From: Fidelibacterota bacterium
GTDB taxonomy: Bacteria; Fidelibacterota; Marinisomatia; Marinisomatales; Marinisomataceae
Reading direction: 5' to 3'
DNA length: 34,172 bases
NCBI GenBank assembly: GCA_014240005.1
Contig: JAAZXT010000033.1
Coordinates: forward strand, 1 to 34,172
This document shows, one piece after another, positions 1-6,627 of this stretch. The translations under genes were made by a program, and so were the position numbers. The notes under the pieces are model-generated. The model worked only from the letters and a program-made list of their open reading frames with translations, made no database searches and was not told the DNA's origin. Position 1 is the stretch's first letter; the number at the start of each line of letters is the position of its first letter.

Positions 1-285
1 GATCCTGAAATGGTACAAACACAGATCTCCAATCACAATTTTCACAATGAAAGAAATACAACAAAAACTATCAAAACTCCATATGGTTTAAAGACTACAC
101 AAGTGAAGGGCTATCAATGGAAGATGCCAGTTGTAGCAGATGAAATAGATCTACCAAACATTCCTTTAAATGATATACTTGCTTTGTGCAAAACTGACAC
201 TCAAAGAGAAGTCGCTGCATTCTATTATGATCAGAAATTAGACTGTTATGGTTCGTTACAAAAGACAGGCATTGCCTTCGTCTGA
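1..285 (+). CDS. 3' end of an unrecognised gene (truncated by window edge)
   Basis: The frame is open from the first base (it reads DPE before the Met at base 10), so the ATG used by the ORF track is probably internal and the gene begins outside the window. About 94 residues are visible. They are soluble-looking, with no signal peptide or membrane segment, contain two Cys, and end in '...SLQKTGIAFV'. I recognise no motif. No terminator is obvious in the 96 bases that follow, which contain a short direct repeat GCATACT-ATTT-GCATACT. The next gene is unrelated by sequence. Confidence covers only that this is a coding 3' end. Confidence 0.55.
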   Translation, partial: DPEMVQTQISNHNFHNERNTTKTIKTPYGLKTTQVKGYQWKMPVVADEIDLPNIPLNDILALCKTDTQREVAAFYYDQKLDCYGSLQKTGIAFV

Positions 286-381
286 AAGCGAAATAAAAGT
301 GCATACTATTTGCATACTGGCTTTTGGTGATTAATCTTTACAATAGACATCTACTCTAAATAATCGTTAGATTTGTTGATA

Positions 382-828
382 ATGAAAAAAAGTTTCCAGA
401 TTTTTAAAAATGTAATGACTAATCATTATATGAATTTTAATGGTAGGGTTAGTAGACCAGGTTATTGGCATTTTGTGTTATGGACTGTTATTATTAGTAT
501 TCCTTTGATTGCTCTAGATTTTGTAGTGTTTGGCATAGAAGATGAAGATTTGACTTTATTTAGTAGTCTTTGGGAGCTTGCAGTATTGATACCTTCTATT
601 GGATTAGCTATTAGAAGATTTCATGATACCAATAGAACTGGTTGGTGGGTACTCATACCATACATTGCTCTCATCCCAACGATAATCTTTTTTGTACTAG
701 AATTTGAGAGCCTTGGGATTATTTCTATAGTAGCTTTTTTTATCATATTATTAGCTTCATTAGTTTTTCTATGTCAAAAAAGTGATCCAGAAACCAATCA
801 ATATGGAGATCCAGTCCACTTAGGTTGA
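382..828 (+). CDS. DUF805 family inner-membrane protein
   Basis: This is a small integral membrane protein of about 148 residues. Family hallmarks are visible: 'FNGRVSRPGYWHF' near the N-terminus, the signature 'IRRFHDTNRTGWW' in the middle, and a C-terminal tail with 'SDPETNQYGD' resembling the usual '...G...NkyG.dP' ending. Three to four hydrophobic stretches are visible (after GYWHF, around 'ELAVLIPSIGL', 'WVLIPYIALIPTIIFFV' and 'IISIVAFFIILLASLVFL'). The ORF track starts at a TTG (373); I prefer the ATG at 382 (MKKSFQIF), as a conventional codon three residues in. No strong Shine-Dalgarno is visible. The family's biochemical role is not established, and nothing next door adds information. 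Confidence 0.85.
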   Translation: MKKSFQIFKNVMTNHYMNFNGRVSRPGYWHFVLWTVIISIPLIALDFVVFGIEDEDLTLFSSLWELAVLIPSIGLAIRRFHDTNRTGWWVLIPYIALIPTIIFFVLEFESLGIISIVAFFIILLASLVFLCQKSDPETNQYGDPVHLG

Positions 829-831
829 TTT

Positions 832-918
832 ATGAAATATCTAGTATTATCTTTTACTCTCTCATCGCCCACATTTTTAATCTTACTTTTGATTAAGATC
901 TTCTTATTTGATATATGA
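832..918 (+). CDS. Possible 28-aa hydrophobic small protein
   Basis: An ATG lies 4 bases after the DUF805 stop and opens a 28-codon frame, starting MKYLVLSFTL and then a Leu/Ile-rich run that could form one membrane helix. It could be a small protein translated by coupling with the upstream gene. However, there is no clear ribosome binding site, and AT-rich DNA yields such hydrophobic frames by chance. This is a weak call. Confidence 0.2.
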   Translation: MKYLVLSFTLSSPTFLILLLIKIFLFDI

Positions 919-948
919 TAATTGAATTCTGATTTATTTATACATAGA

Positions 949-990
949 TTGATTTAGGTAGCCAACTAAAAAAATCAATATAAAGGAGAT
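949..990 (+). promoter_or_regulatory. Leader of the CADD gene: small inverted repeat and strong Shine-Dalgarno
   Basis: TTGATTT (949-955) and AAATCAA (972-978) are perfect inverted repeats that can pair around a 16-nt loop. The loop contains GGTAGCCAACTAAAA, which recurs at 30949. Directly after the right arm is AAAGGAG (982-988), 9 nt before the ATG at 998, among the strongest ribosome binding sites in this window. Whether the hairpin is regulatory is unknown. Confidence 0.4.
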
Positions 991-997
991 ATACTTT

Positions 998-1666
998 ATG
1001 TATCTAAAACAACTAGACAAGAAACTTGATGAGTTTCATCTATTAAAACACCCATTCTATGTAGCATGGAATAACGGGAAATTAACCCAAGAAATTTTAC
1101 AAGATTATGCTGAGCAGTATTATCAGCATATTAAAGCATTTCCACGCTATATCAGTGCAACACATTCATTATGCGAAGATATTGAGCAGCGCAAAATCTT
1201 ATTGGATAATCTAAGCGATGAAGAAGATTTTGAGAAGGATCACCCAATGTTATGGAAGCAATTTGCCTTAGCAGTAGGAGCAGATGAATCTGATCTTGAA
1301 ACAATCAAACAAGCAGGATATACAGAAGATATGATTGCAAACTTCTTCAGACTTGCAAGATCTAGCTATGCTGAAGGATTGGGTGCTTTGTATGCTTATG
1401 AACGTCAAGTTCCTGAAATTGCGGATACTAAGATTAAAGGGTTGGTGGATCATTACAATGTTTCATCCGATGAAGGTTTAGAATATTTTGTGGTACATAA
1501 AGACGCCGATGTAGAACATCGCGAACAAAGTGCTATATTAATGAACCAATTGTCTGATGATGACAGAAAACTTGCAGAAGAAGCAGGGATGTCTACAGTA
1601 CATATGTTATGGGGATTTTTATCAGGTCTTTGTGAAAAATATAATATTCCAAGCGAAAGGAACTAG
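998..1666 (+). CDS. CADD-like heme-oxygenase-fold diiron protein; probable self-sacrificing p-aminobenzoate synthase
   Basis: A 222-residue all-helical protein of the TenA/PqqC-like superfamily, closest in pattern to chlamydial CADD. As I recall the CADD literature, the metal ligands are Glu81, His88, Glu142, His174, Asp178 and His181, and Tyr27 and Lys152 are implicated as sacrificial donors of the pABA ring and amino group. This protein has E75, H82, E135, H167, D171 and H174, plus Y21 (in 'HPFY') and K145, all at a constant offset of -6 or -7. Conserved flanking blocks include 'HPFYVAWNNGKL', 'YAEQYYQHIKAFPRY', 'SDEEDFEKDHPMLW' and 'HKDADVEHREQ'. It therefore most likely makes pABA for folate in the cytosol. 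The outer-membrane barrel gene follows by 2 nt. Alternatives within the superfamily (thiaminase II or another heme-oxygenase-like diiron oxidase) are less likely. Confidence 0.85.
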   Translation: MYLKQLDKKLDEFHLLKHPFYVAWNNGKLTQEILQDYAEQYYQHIKAFPRYISATHSLCEDIEQRKILLDNLSDEEDFEKDHPMLWKQFALAVGADESDLETIKQAGYTEDMIANFFRLARSSYAEGLGALYAYERQVPEIADTKIKGLVDHYNVSSDEGLEYFVVHKDADVEHREQSAILMNQLSDDDRKLAEEAGMSTVHMLWGFLSGLCEKYNIPSERN

Positions 1667-1668
1667 TT

Positions 1669-2328
1669 ATGAGATATATATTAACATTTTTATTTATGTT
1701 TTCATCGGCAGTTGTTGCCCAAGAAGCCTATCAAGAAACATTGTCTAATGGGTGGGGTGTTTATGGAGGGATTCAGTCTATGCAAATTTCAGGTGCGGAA
1801 GATGATGCAAGCGATGAAGAACTTGACAGTTACTCTAGCGATCGTTTGAGTTCATTTTATATCGGTGTTTGGAAAAATACGGATTGGACAATTGGAACAT
1901 TGCCTGTCACCATTGGAGCGGAGCTTGGTCATCGTGGTACTAGCTCTCACAGTATAGAAGATGATTCAGATGAAGGAGCTACAGGAGAGCTAGCTTTTGA
2001 TGTTGATATATTAATTACTTATCTAGATTTATGGGCCTCTGTAAATTATACCATGTCAGATAGATTTAATTTATGGGTAGGTCCAATGATTGGCATTAAC
2101 ATTAAAGATAAAGCAACTTTTAGTTTTGATGGACTAGAAGAAGGTGAAGAAGATATTGAGTTTTCAACCGGATTTGGATTTGATGAAAATGATTATGGAA
2201 TTATTTTAGGAGCTGGATATGCATTGAATGAAAAAATTGGTATAAATTTTGGTGTTTATAGAGGGCTTAAAGATCATAATCCTGGTAAATTTAATAATGT
2301 ATTCTTAGATATCGGCTATAGCTTTTAA
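1669..2328 (+). CDS. Small outer-membrane beta-barrel (porin-like) protein
   Basis: A 219-residue exported protein. The signal peptide is 'MRYILTFLFMFSSAVVAQE', cleaved near Ala-Gln. The remainder alternates polar and hydrophobic residues in strand-length segments ('WGVYGGIQSMQI', 'LDLWASVNYTMSD', 'FNLWVGPMIGINI', 'YGIILGAGYALN', 'IGINFGVYRGL') and ends 'FLDIGYSF'. The terminal Phe is typical of BAM-assembled barrels. Acidic loops (EDDASDEELDS, IEDDSDEGA, EEGEEDIE) fit surface-exposed turns. An 8-strand barrel is likely from the length. The ATG is 2 nt after the preceding stop, and an AAAGG lies inside the end of the upstream gene, so co-translation is likely. The cargo is unknown. Confidence 0.75.
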   Translation: MRYILTFLFMFSSAVVAQEAYQETLSNGWGVYGGIQSMQISGAEDDASDEELDSYSSDRLSSFYIGVWKNTDWTIGTLPVTIGAELGHRGTSSHSIEDDSDEGATGELAFDVDILITYLDLWASVNYTMSDRFNLWVGPMIGINIKDKATFSFDGLEEGEEDIEFSTGFGFDENDYGIILGAGYALNEKIGINFGVYRGLKDHNPGKFNNVFLDIGYSF

Positions 2329-2355
2329 AGAAAGTTTTTAACTAGTAATATTCAT

Positions 2356-2390
2356 TTGAAATTCAAGTAAATTGTAGTATAATTGGCTCA
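2356..2390 (+). promoter_or_regulatory. Sigma70-type promoter of apt with a very short leader
   Basis: TTGAAA (2356-2361), a 16-nt spacer, then a perfect TATAAT (2378-2383). A start site about 7 nt downstream of the -10 would lie near 2390, leaving a leader of only about 7 nt before the ATG at 2397. No Shine-Dalgarno is present, so the mRNA may be essentially leaderless. Confidence 0.6.
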
Positions 2391-2396
2391 ATATTT

Positions 2397-2924
2397 ATGC
2401 ATATTGACGATATAAAAAAGACGATTACTATAGTTCAAGATTATCCTATCGAAGGGATAGTATTTAAAGACATCACAACTCTATTAGAAGATTCTATAGC
2501 ATTTAAAGCTACAGTTGACTTGATGATAGAGAAGATTGCTCATCTAGAATTTGATAAGGTAGTTGGTGTGGAATCTAGAGGTTTCTTCTGGTCAGCACCA
2601 ATTGCTTACGCACTATCTAAATCATTTATTCTAGCAAGAAAGCCGGGTAAGCTTCCTAGAGAGGCTGCAGAGAAGCATTTCACGTTAGAATATGGAACAA
2701 ACAGTGTTCATATTCATAAAGATGCGATTAGTTCTGGAGATAAAATTCTAGTAGTAGATGATTTAATTGCTACCGGTGGTACTGCAACAGCTACAGCTGA
2801 TTTATGCAGAGAGTTGGGTGCAACCGATATCCATACGTTATGTTTGATTGATTTGCCACATTTAGGCGGATCTAAGAAACTTGCAGAGAAGTATGGTGAA
2901 GTAATTACGATAATTGATTATTGA
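2397..2924 (+). CDS. apt: Adenine phosphoribosyltransferase
   Basis: This cytosolic purine-salvage enzyme converts adenine and PRPP to AMP and pyrophosphate. At 175 residues it has the usual family length. It shows the N-terminal 'PIEGIVFKDITTLL' block (normally 'P..GI.F.DIT.LL'), 'GVESRGFFWSAPIA', the flexible loop 'RKPGKLPREA', and the PRPP-binding motif 'VVDDLIATGGTATA' near residues 118-131. It has its own promoter with an extremely short leader. Its stop abuts the stop of the convergent metallo-hydrolase gene (2924/2925), with no room for an intergenic terminator, so transcripts from the two sides must end inside each other's 3' region. Confidence 0.97.
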   Translation: MHIDDIKKTITIVQDYPIEGIVFKDITTLLEDSIAFKATVDLMIEKIAHLEFDKVVGVESRGFFWSAPIAYALSKSFILARKPGKLPREAAEKHFTLEYGTNSVHIHKDAISSGDKILVVDDLIATGGTATATADLCRELGATDIHTLCLIDLPHLGGSKKLAEKYGEVITIIDY

Positions 2925-4694
2925 TTAATCTTTATCAAACATAGTAGAGAACTGGATAAATTTTAAATAATTTCCAGATACGCTCAATTTTCCAGAAGTT
3001 ATTGCGCTTTTAGCATCTGTAATTCCCATAATAAGACCTTTCCATGTTGATGTTTCAACAGTAACAATGATTTCAGCATTCTCTGGTATATAATGAACAA
3101 TTTCAGCGATATTGTTGCGAATTATGATACCAAATTTTTCACCAGTATCGCTCATATTAAATCCAACAGTTATAAATTTATTATTAGCTTTAGTGGGATT
3201 TAATCTTGGTGGCATTGCTTCAAAAATAGTCTCTATAGGAATTTGACGGATTTGATTTTCTGTTAGATTGAAAGTTAAGTCAGGTATAATTTGTCCATTA
3301 ATTTCATAAGCCTCTGATAGATAGTAATTTCTTGCAATAGGATTAGTTTCTTGTTTGGAAAGCTCTTGAAGAGATAGCGAATAAAGGTTTTTAATTTCAT
3401 TGTCGTTTGGAAAATTAATTGATCCAATTTGACATAATTCTGCAGCCCATTGAAATTCTTTATTTTCCAATGCTTCATTGATCAATGTTAATAAGTTATC
3501 TTTACTTCCAATGATTTTAAAAATATTTTTGCTACGTACTTTTGTAGATAGGGGTTCTAAATTTACTGCTTTTCCGTCGAAGAATCCTAAATATCCGTTA
3601 TATACATTTCGAATACTCCAGGAAACTTTACCATACTTCTCACGTAAATCAAAATTTTCCTTAAAGAATTTTGGATATTCAAATTCTTCTACAAGTTCAT
3701 CTGGTGTTTTGCCTTTATTTGCTCCTCGTATAGCATAATCATGAACATATTGAATTGCATCACGATAAATAGTTAAACGATCCTGTACTTCCTTTTTACT
3801 GGAAAGAAAAGGTCCATGCGAACTGACAAGATATGTTGGATTATATGCACGCATTTCATCAACAGATTTATACCATTTATAAGTATCGCGATATGATGTT
3901 CCTCTTATTGTATAAAGATTCGGAAAGCGCATGTAATAATTATCACCTGAGAAGACAATTTCTTTGTCTTTATAATAGATAATAATTTGATCATCAGTTT
4001 CACCTGGAGAGTGAACTATTTCTAACGTAACTCCAGCAATGGTAAGTATATTTTTTTTGCCTTCTAATAAAACCGTAGGGTATATTACAGGAGGTTGTTC
4101 GAAGTCAAAAGCAAGAGTAAAGCCTAAGCCATGTCCTTGTTGTTGTTCTTTAGGTAGGAAGAAGCCAAATTGTTTCATTCCTCTTTCTGTTAAGATAGGT
4201 TTTAATAAATTGTTTTGATCATAAAAGCCTTTTTTGAAGGTTTCATGAGCATATATCTCTGTATTTTCATCAACAAAAGGAAGAGCTCCTCTCCAATGAT
4301 CTACATGAGAATGGGTATAAAAAATAGCTTCAATTGGTTGATCAGAAATTTCTTCGAATCGTTCTCGAATTTCTGCTGCCAGCATATCACTTTCAGTAAC
4401 ATCAATAACAATATTACTACCATCCCCAACAATTAAGATAGAATTTGCTAAACCATACCCAATAGCCACATAAACATTGTCAACTACTTGATAGATATTT
4501 TTTTCAAAATAATAATCATCATCTACGCCAATCTGATCGTCAACTTCTGAAAACCATTCCTCAAAAGAGGTGTTTGTTGTTTTTAAGCTATCAACCAAAG
4601 ATTCTTGAGAGATATCCGATATTTCTTTTTTTTCATTGGAACAATTAAGTATGAGAACACATAATATGATTAATTGGAATATTTTATATGGCAT
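2925..4694 (-). CDS. Alkylsulfatase-type metallo-beta-lactamase-fold hydrolase, exported (probable lipoprotein)
   Basis: A protein of about 589 residues with the SdsA1/BDS1-like plan. It has an MBL zinc domain with 'YTHSHVDHWRGA' (HxHxDH) and the downstream blocks 'VHSPGETDDQIIIYY', 'FSGDNYY' and 'LVSSHGPF'. A helical middle region follows (from 'YRDAIQYVHDYAIRGANKG' through 'YLGFFDG', then 'LSTKVR'). The C-terminal domain is SCP2-like ('NNKFITVGFNMSDTGEKFGIIIRN...ISGKLSVSG'-type pattern). The family hydrolyses alkyl sulfates to alcohol and sulfate; the real substrate is not shown by sequence. I start at the ATG 'MPYKIFQLIILCVLILNC', a signal sequence ending in a Cys (N at -1 is atypical for a lipobox), rather than the track's upstream TTG, which would sit 2 nt from the divergent gene. 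This is the only clear minus-strand gene in the window. Confidence 0.85.
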   Translation of the reverse strand: MPYKIFQLIILCVLILNCSNEKKEISDISQESLVDSLKTTNTSFEEWFSEVDDQIGVDDDYYFEKNIYQVVDNVYVAIGYGLANSILIVGDGSNIVIDVTESDMLAAEIRERFEEISDQPIEAIFYTHSHVDHWRGALPFVDENTEIYAHETFKKGFYDQNNLLKPILTERGMKQFGFFLPKEQQQGHGLGFTLAFDFEQPPVIYPTVLLEGKKNILTIAGVTLEIVHSPGETDDQIIIYYKDKEIVFSGDNYYMRFPNLYTIRGTSYRDTYKWYKSVDEMRAYNPTYLVSSHGPFLSSKKEVQDRLTIYRDAIQYVHDYAIRGANKGKTPDELVEEFEYPKFFKENFDLREKYGKVSWSIRNVYNGYLGFFDGKAVNLEPLSTKVRSKNIFKIIGSKDNLLTLINEALENKEFQWAAELCQIGSINFPNDNEIKNLYSLSLQELSKQETNPIARNYYLSEAYEINGQIIPDLTFNLTENQIRQIPIETIFEAMPPRLNPTKANNKFITVGFNMSDTGEKFGIIIRNNIAEIVHYIPENAEIIVTVETSTWKGLIMGITDAKSAITSGKLSVSGNYLKFIQFSTMFDKD

Positions 4695-4708
4695 TTTGAA
4701 ATATACAC

Positions 4709-4716
4709 TATTATAA
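4709..4716 (-). promoter_or_regulatory. Probable -10 element for the minus-strand MBL gene
   Basis: On the minus strand a perfect TATAAT (bases 4715 down to 4710) lies 15 nt upstream of the chosen ATG at 4694, predicting a leader of about 8 nt with no Shine-Dalgarno. The -35 region is poor. The divergent aminotransferase ATG is at 4748, so the intergenic promoter region is only about 50 nt. Confidence 0.4.
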
Positions 4717-4747
4717 ACAATATTTTTAAATAAATTATGTAACAATT

Positions 4748-5614
4748 ATGAGTCACATTTCGTTCGCAAAAGACAAGTTGATCCCTACTAGTGAGGTAAG
4801 TCTAAGTATTTCTGATAATTTCTTAGGTGTTATTAGGGGGTATCAAGTATTTACTTTTCTAAAGACAGTTAATGGAGGAAAACCCGTCTTCTTAGATCAC
4901 CACCTTGATAGGGTGTTATCGAATGCACAAACGATGAATATGATTGTAAAGCAGTCTCGTGAAGAGATTAATGATATTATCAATGAAACATTAAATCATA
5001 ACAATTTTAATGAATCAGAATGCAATATTATGATATTATTCGCTGGAACAAAAGCTACTGATATTTCCGGGCTTATTTCCGATAGTCCAGTAGACTTGTT
5101 TGTTGTTATTACTCCAGTAAAGATTTTGCCAGAAAGATATTATCAGGATGGCATTGCTATAGGATTCTTTGAGAATAAACGCCCTGGTAGTGTAGAGTTA
5201 AAAATGCCATATAACTATTTTGGGGGCCTTAAAGCGCAACAAGCATTGGTACAGAATGGTGAATATGATGAGGCACTATATATAAGCAATAATAGAATTT
5301 TAGAAGGAACTACTTTTTCATTTTTTGCAGTAGAAAATGATGGTAAGATTATTACTTCTAAAGCAGATGGAAAAATCTTGCGAAGTGTTACTCGACTCGT
5401 ATTGCTCAGTATCTTTAAAGAACAGAAAATTCATGCAGAAGAAACTGACATGTTTATCGATAGTATTTCTTCATACAAAGAAGCCTTTATTGCATCATCT
5501 AATCGAGGAGTTATTCCAGTACAATCTATTGATGGAAATATGGTGGGTAATGGTCAAGTAGGAGATGTTACTAATCAAGTGATGGCTCTTTATGAAAAAG
5601 CTATTAACTTTTAG
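4748..5614 (+). CDS. Class IV PLP aminotransferase / aminodeoxychorismate lyase-like enzyme
   Basis: A 288-residue cytosolic fold-type IV PLP enzyme. Visible family features are 'FLDHHLDRVLSNAQTM' (the conserved HL.R...SA segment), 'ELKMPYNYFGGLKAQQAL' aligning with the usual '.iKslNYl....a...A' with the Schiff-base Lys in 'LK', and 'YDEALYISNNRILEGTTFSFFAVENDGKI' (normally '..EgstsNiF.v..g'). Further on come 'KILRSVTRLVLL' and 'ASSNRGVIPVQSIDG'. The usual Asn of 'sN(i/l)F' is Phe here. Candidate activities are branched-chain aminotransferase, D-amino-acid aminotransferase or 4-amino-4-deoxychorismate lyase (PabC); sequence alone does not decide. The CADD-type pABA gene 3 kb upstream makes a folate link tempting but unproven. 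The start ATG has no Shine-Dalgarno. Confidence 0.85.
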   Translation: MSHISFAKDKLIPTSEVSLSISDNFLGVIRGYQVFTFLKTVNGGKPVFLDHHLDRVLSNAQTMNMIVKQSREEINDIINETLNHNNFNESECNIMILFAGTKATDISGLISDSPVDLFVVITPVKILPERYYQDGIAIGFFENKRPGSVELKMPYNYFGGLKAQQALVQNGEYDEALYISNNRILEGTTFSFFAVENDGKIITSKADGKILRSVTRLVLLSIFKEQKIHAEETDMFIDSISSYKEAFIASSNRGVIPVQSIDGNMVGNGQVGDVTNQVMALYEKAINF

Positions 5615-5669
5615 TATAGGTTCTTTTAATGAGCGCACTTATATTTTATTCATAATACCAGGAACAATA

Positions 5670-5717
5670 TTCAAAAAGTGATCGTTTATAGTATTATAAA
5701 CAAATAACTCAAAGGTG
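5670..5717 (+). promoter_or_regulatory. Promoter and ribosome binding site of the three-lipoprotein operon
   Basis: TTCAAA (5670-5675), a 16-nt spacer and TATTAT (5692-5697), followed by AAAGGTG (5711-5717) just before the ATG at 5723. In contrast to apt, this transcript should have a conventional leader with a Shine-Dalgarno. Confidence 0.5.
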
Positions 5718-5722
5718 AAAAA

Positions 5723-6127
5723 ATGAAATATTTACAAATATTAGTTTTATCAAGTCTGTTTATCTCTTCATGTGCAATGAATGCACCAACCGCATCCGCT
5801 GAATCTAATGATTTTACATTAGGTAAGGTTCAAGCTCAACTTTCAGAAGGAATGAGTTCATCTGAGGTAGTAGCATTGCTAGGATCTCCAAATCTAGTGA
5901 CTAGTACTCAAGGCGGTGGCGAAGCATGGACTTATGACAAAGTCTCTCAAGAGTCAGAGTCTTCAAGCGTAGCAGGAGCAGGGATGGGTTCTAGTGGAAA
6001 CTTCTTCGGTATTTTTGGCGGCGGACGTAGCAAGAACTCTACTGCAAGTAAAAATTTAACCTTAATTGTTAAATTTGATGCAAATGGAATTGTTTCTAGC
6101 TATAAATATCAAAGCATTAAATACTAA
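5723..6127 (+). CDS. BamE/SmpA-OmlA-like outer-membrane lipoprotein
   Basis: A 134-residue lipoprotein with signal 'MKYLQILVLSSLFISSC' and lipobox ISSC (Cys17). The body carries the SmpA/OmlA (BamE-like) signature 'QLSEGMSSSEVVALLGSPNLVT...GGGEAWTYDKV', equivalent to the family's 'l..GmtkeeV..llGsP......WtYd'. A Gly/Ser-rich insertion ('AGAGMGSSGNFFGIFGGGRS') precedes the final strands 'LTLIVKFDANGIVSSYKYQ'. BamE binds the BAM complex that folds outer-membrane barrels, but many lipoproteins carry this fold for other jobs. Its stop codon is followed directly by the ATG of the next lipoprotein, so the genes form one operon of three small lipoproteins. Confidence 0.75.
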   Translation: MKYLQILVLSSLFISSCAMNAPTASAESNDFTLGKVQAQLSEGMSSSEVVALLGSPNLVTSTQGGGEAWTYDKVSQESESSSVAGAGMGSSGNFFGIFGGGRSKNSTASKNLTLIVKFDANGIVSSYKYQSIKY

Positions 6128-6625
6128 ATGAGAAACATATCTCTCTCTTTTACTCTAATAGCTATCTTGCTATTTGTAGGATGTGCTCCTGGTGCATCTG
6201 ATCGTACAACCGCTGTAAAGCGAGCAATCGAAACTAGAGAATATAATGTTGATACTAAAACATTAATGACTGCGTCAGTAGGAGCATTCCAAGATTTGGG
6301 ATACACTATTGACGTTCTCAATAGTGATTATGGATTAATTACTGGAAGTAGAACTCAAGGAACGCAGACAATAGAGGATGACCCAAGTATTTTAGAAGGG
6401 ATAGTAGCAGGCCTTTTTGGATTTGAGGGGCGATCAGATGACATTTTGGTTATGCCACTAAAATTATCAGCAACTATCACAGTTAAAGAAGTATCTTCAG
6501 ACCCTCTTATTTCATCATTACGAGTCAATTTTGAGAGTGGTGGAAAGAAATATTCTGATTTATTTTTTAGATCTTTTTTTGCTGCTATGGATCAATCTCT
6601 ATTTCTTCAAACAGAAACTGAGTAG
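6128..6625 (+). CDS. Lipoprotein of unrecognised family, copy 1 of a tandem paralogue pair
   Basis: 165 residues with a lipoprotein signal 'MRNISLSFTLIAILLFVGC' (lipobox FVGC). The core 'RAIETREYNVDTKTLMTASV', continuing 'GAFQDLGYTIDVLNSDYGLI', is nearly repeated in the next gene, as is the C-terminal 'LISSLRVNF...FFRSFFAAMDQSLFL'. The pattern of a helix followed by 'G(F/Y)TID.L...(F/Y)GLIT' resembles small alpha/beta domains in envelope lipoproteins that read 'aL...Gf.i...d...G.it' (BamC repeats share this look). I cannot assign a named family. The middle contains a short hydrophobic stretch (SILEGIVAGLFGF). It starts with no gap after the BamE-like gene. Confidence 0.75.
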   Translation: MRNISLSFTLIAILLFVGCAPGASDRTTAVKRAIETREYNVDTKTLMTASVGAFQDLGYTIDVLNSDYGLITGSRTQGTQTIEDDPSILEGIVAGLFGFEGRSDDILVMPLKLSATITVKEVSSDPLISSLRVNFESGGKKYSDLFFRSFFAAMDQSLFLQTETE

Positions 6626-6627
6626 AA

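Noticed and set aside
949-990. Known riboswitch (TPP, preQ1 or folate type) ahead of the CADD gene
   Set aside because: The region is too short and lacks the conserved cores I know for those classes; only a simple inverted repeat is visible.
1557-1748. 63-aa plus-strand ORF between the CADD and barrel genes
   Set aside because: It overlaps both strong genes out of frame and has no ribosome binding site or recognisable features.
4695-4745. The ORF track's TTG start for the minus-strand MBL gene
   Set aside because: It would place two divergent start codons 2 nt apart and put extra residues before a normal signal sequence; the ATG at 4694 starts directly at the signal peptide and has a TATAAT at a sensible distance.
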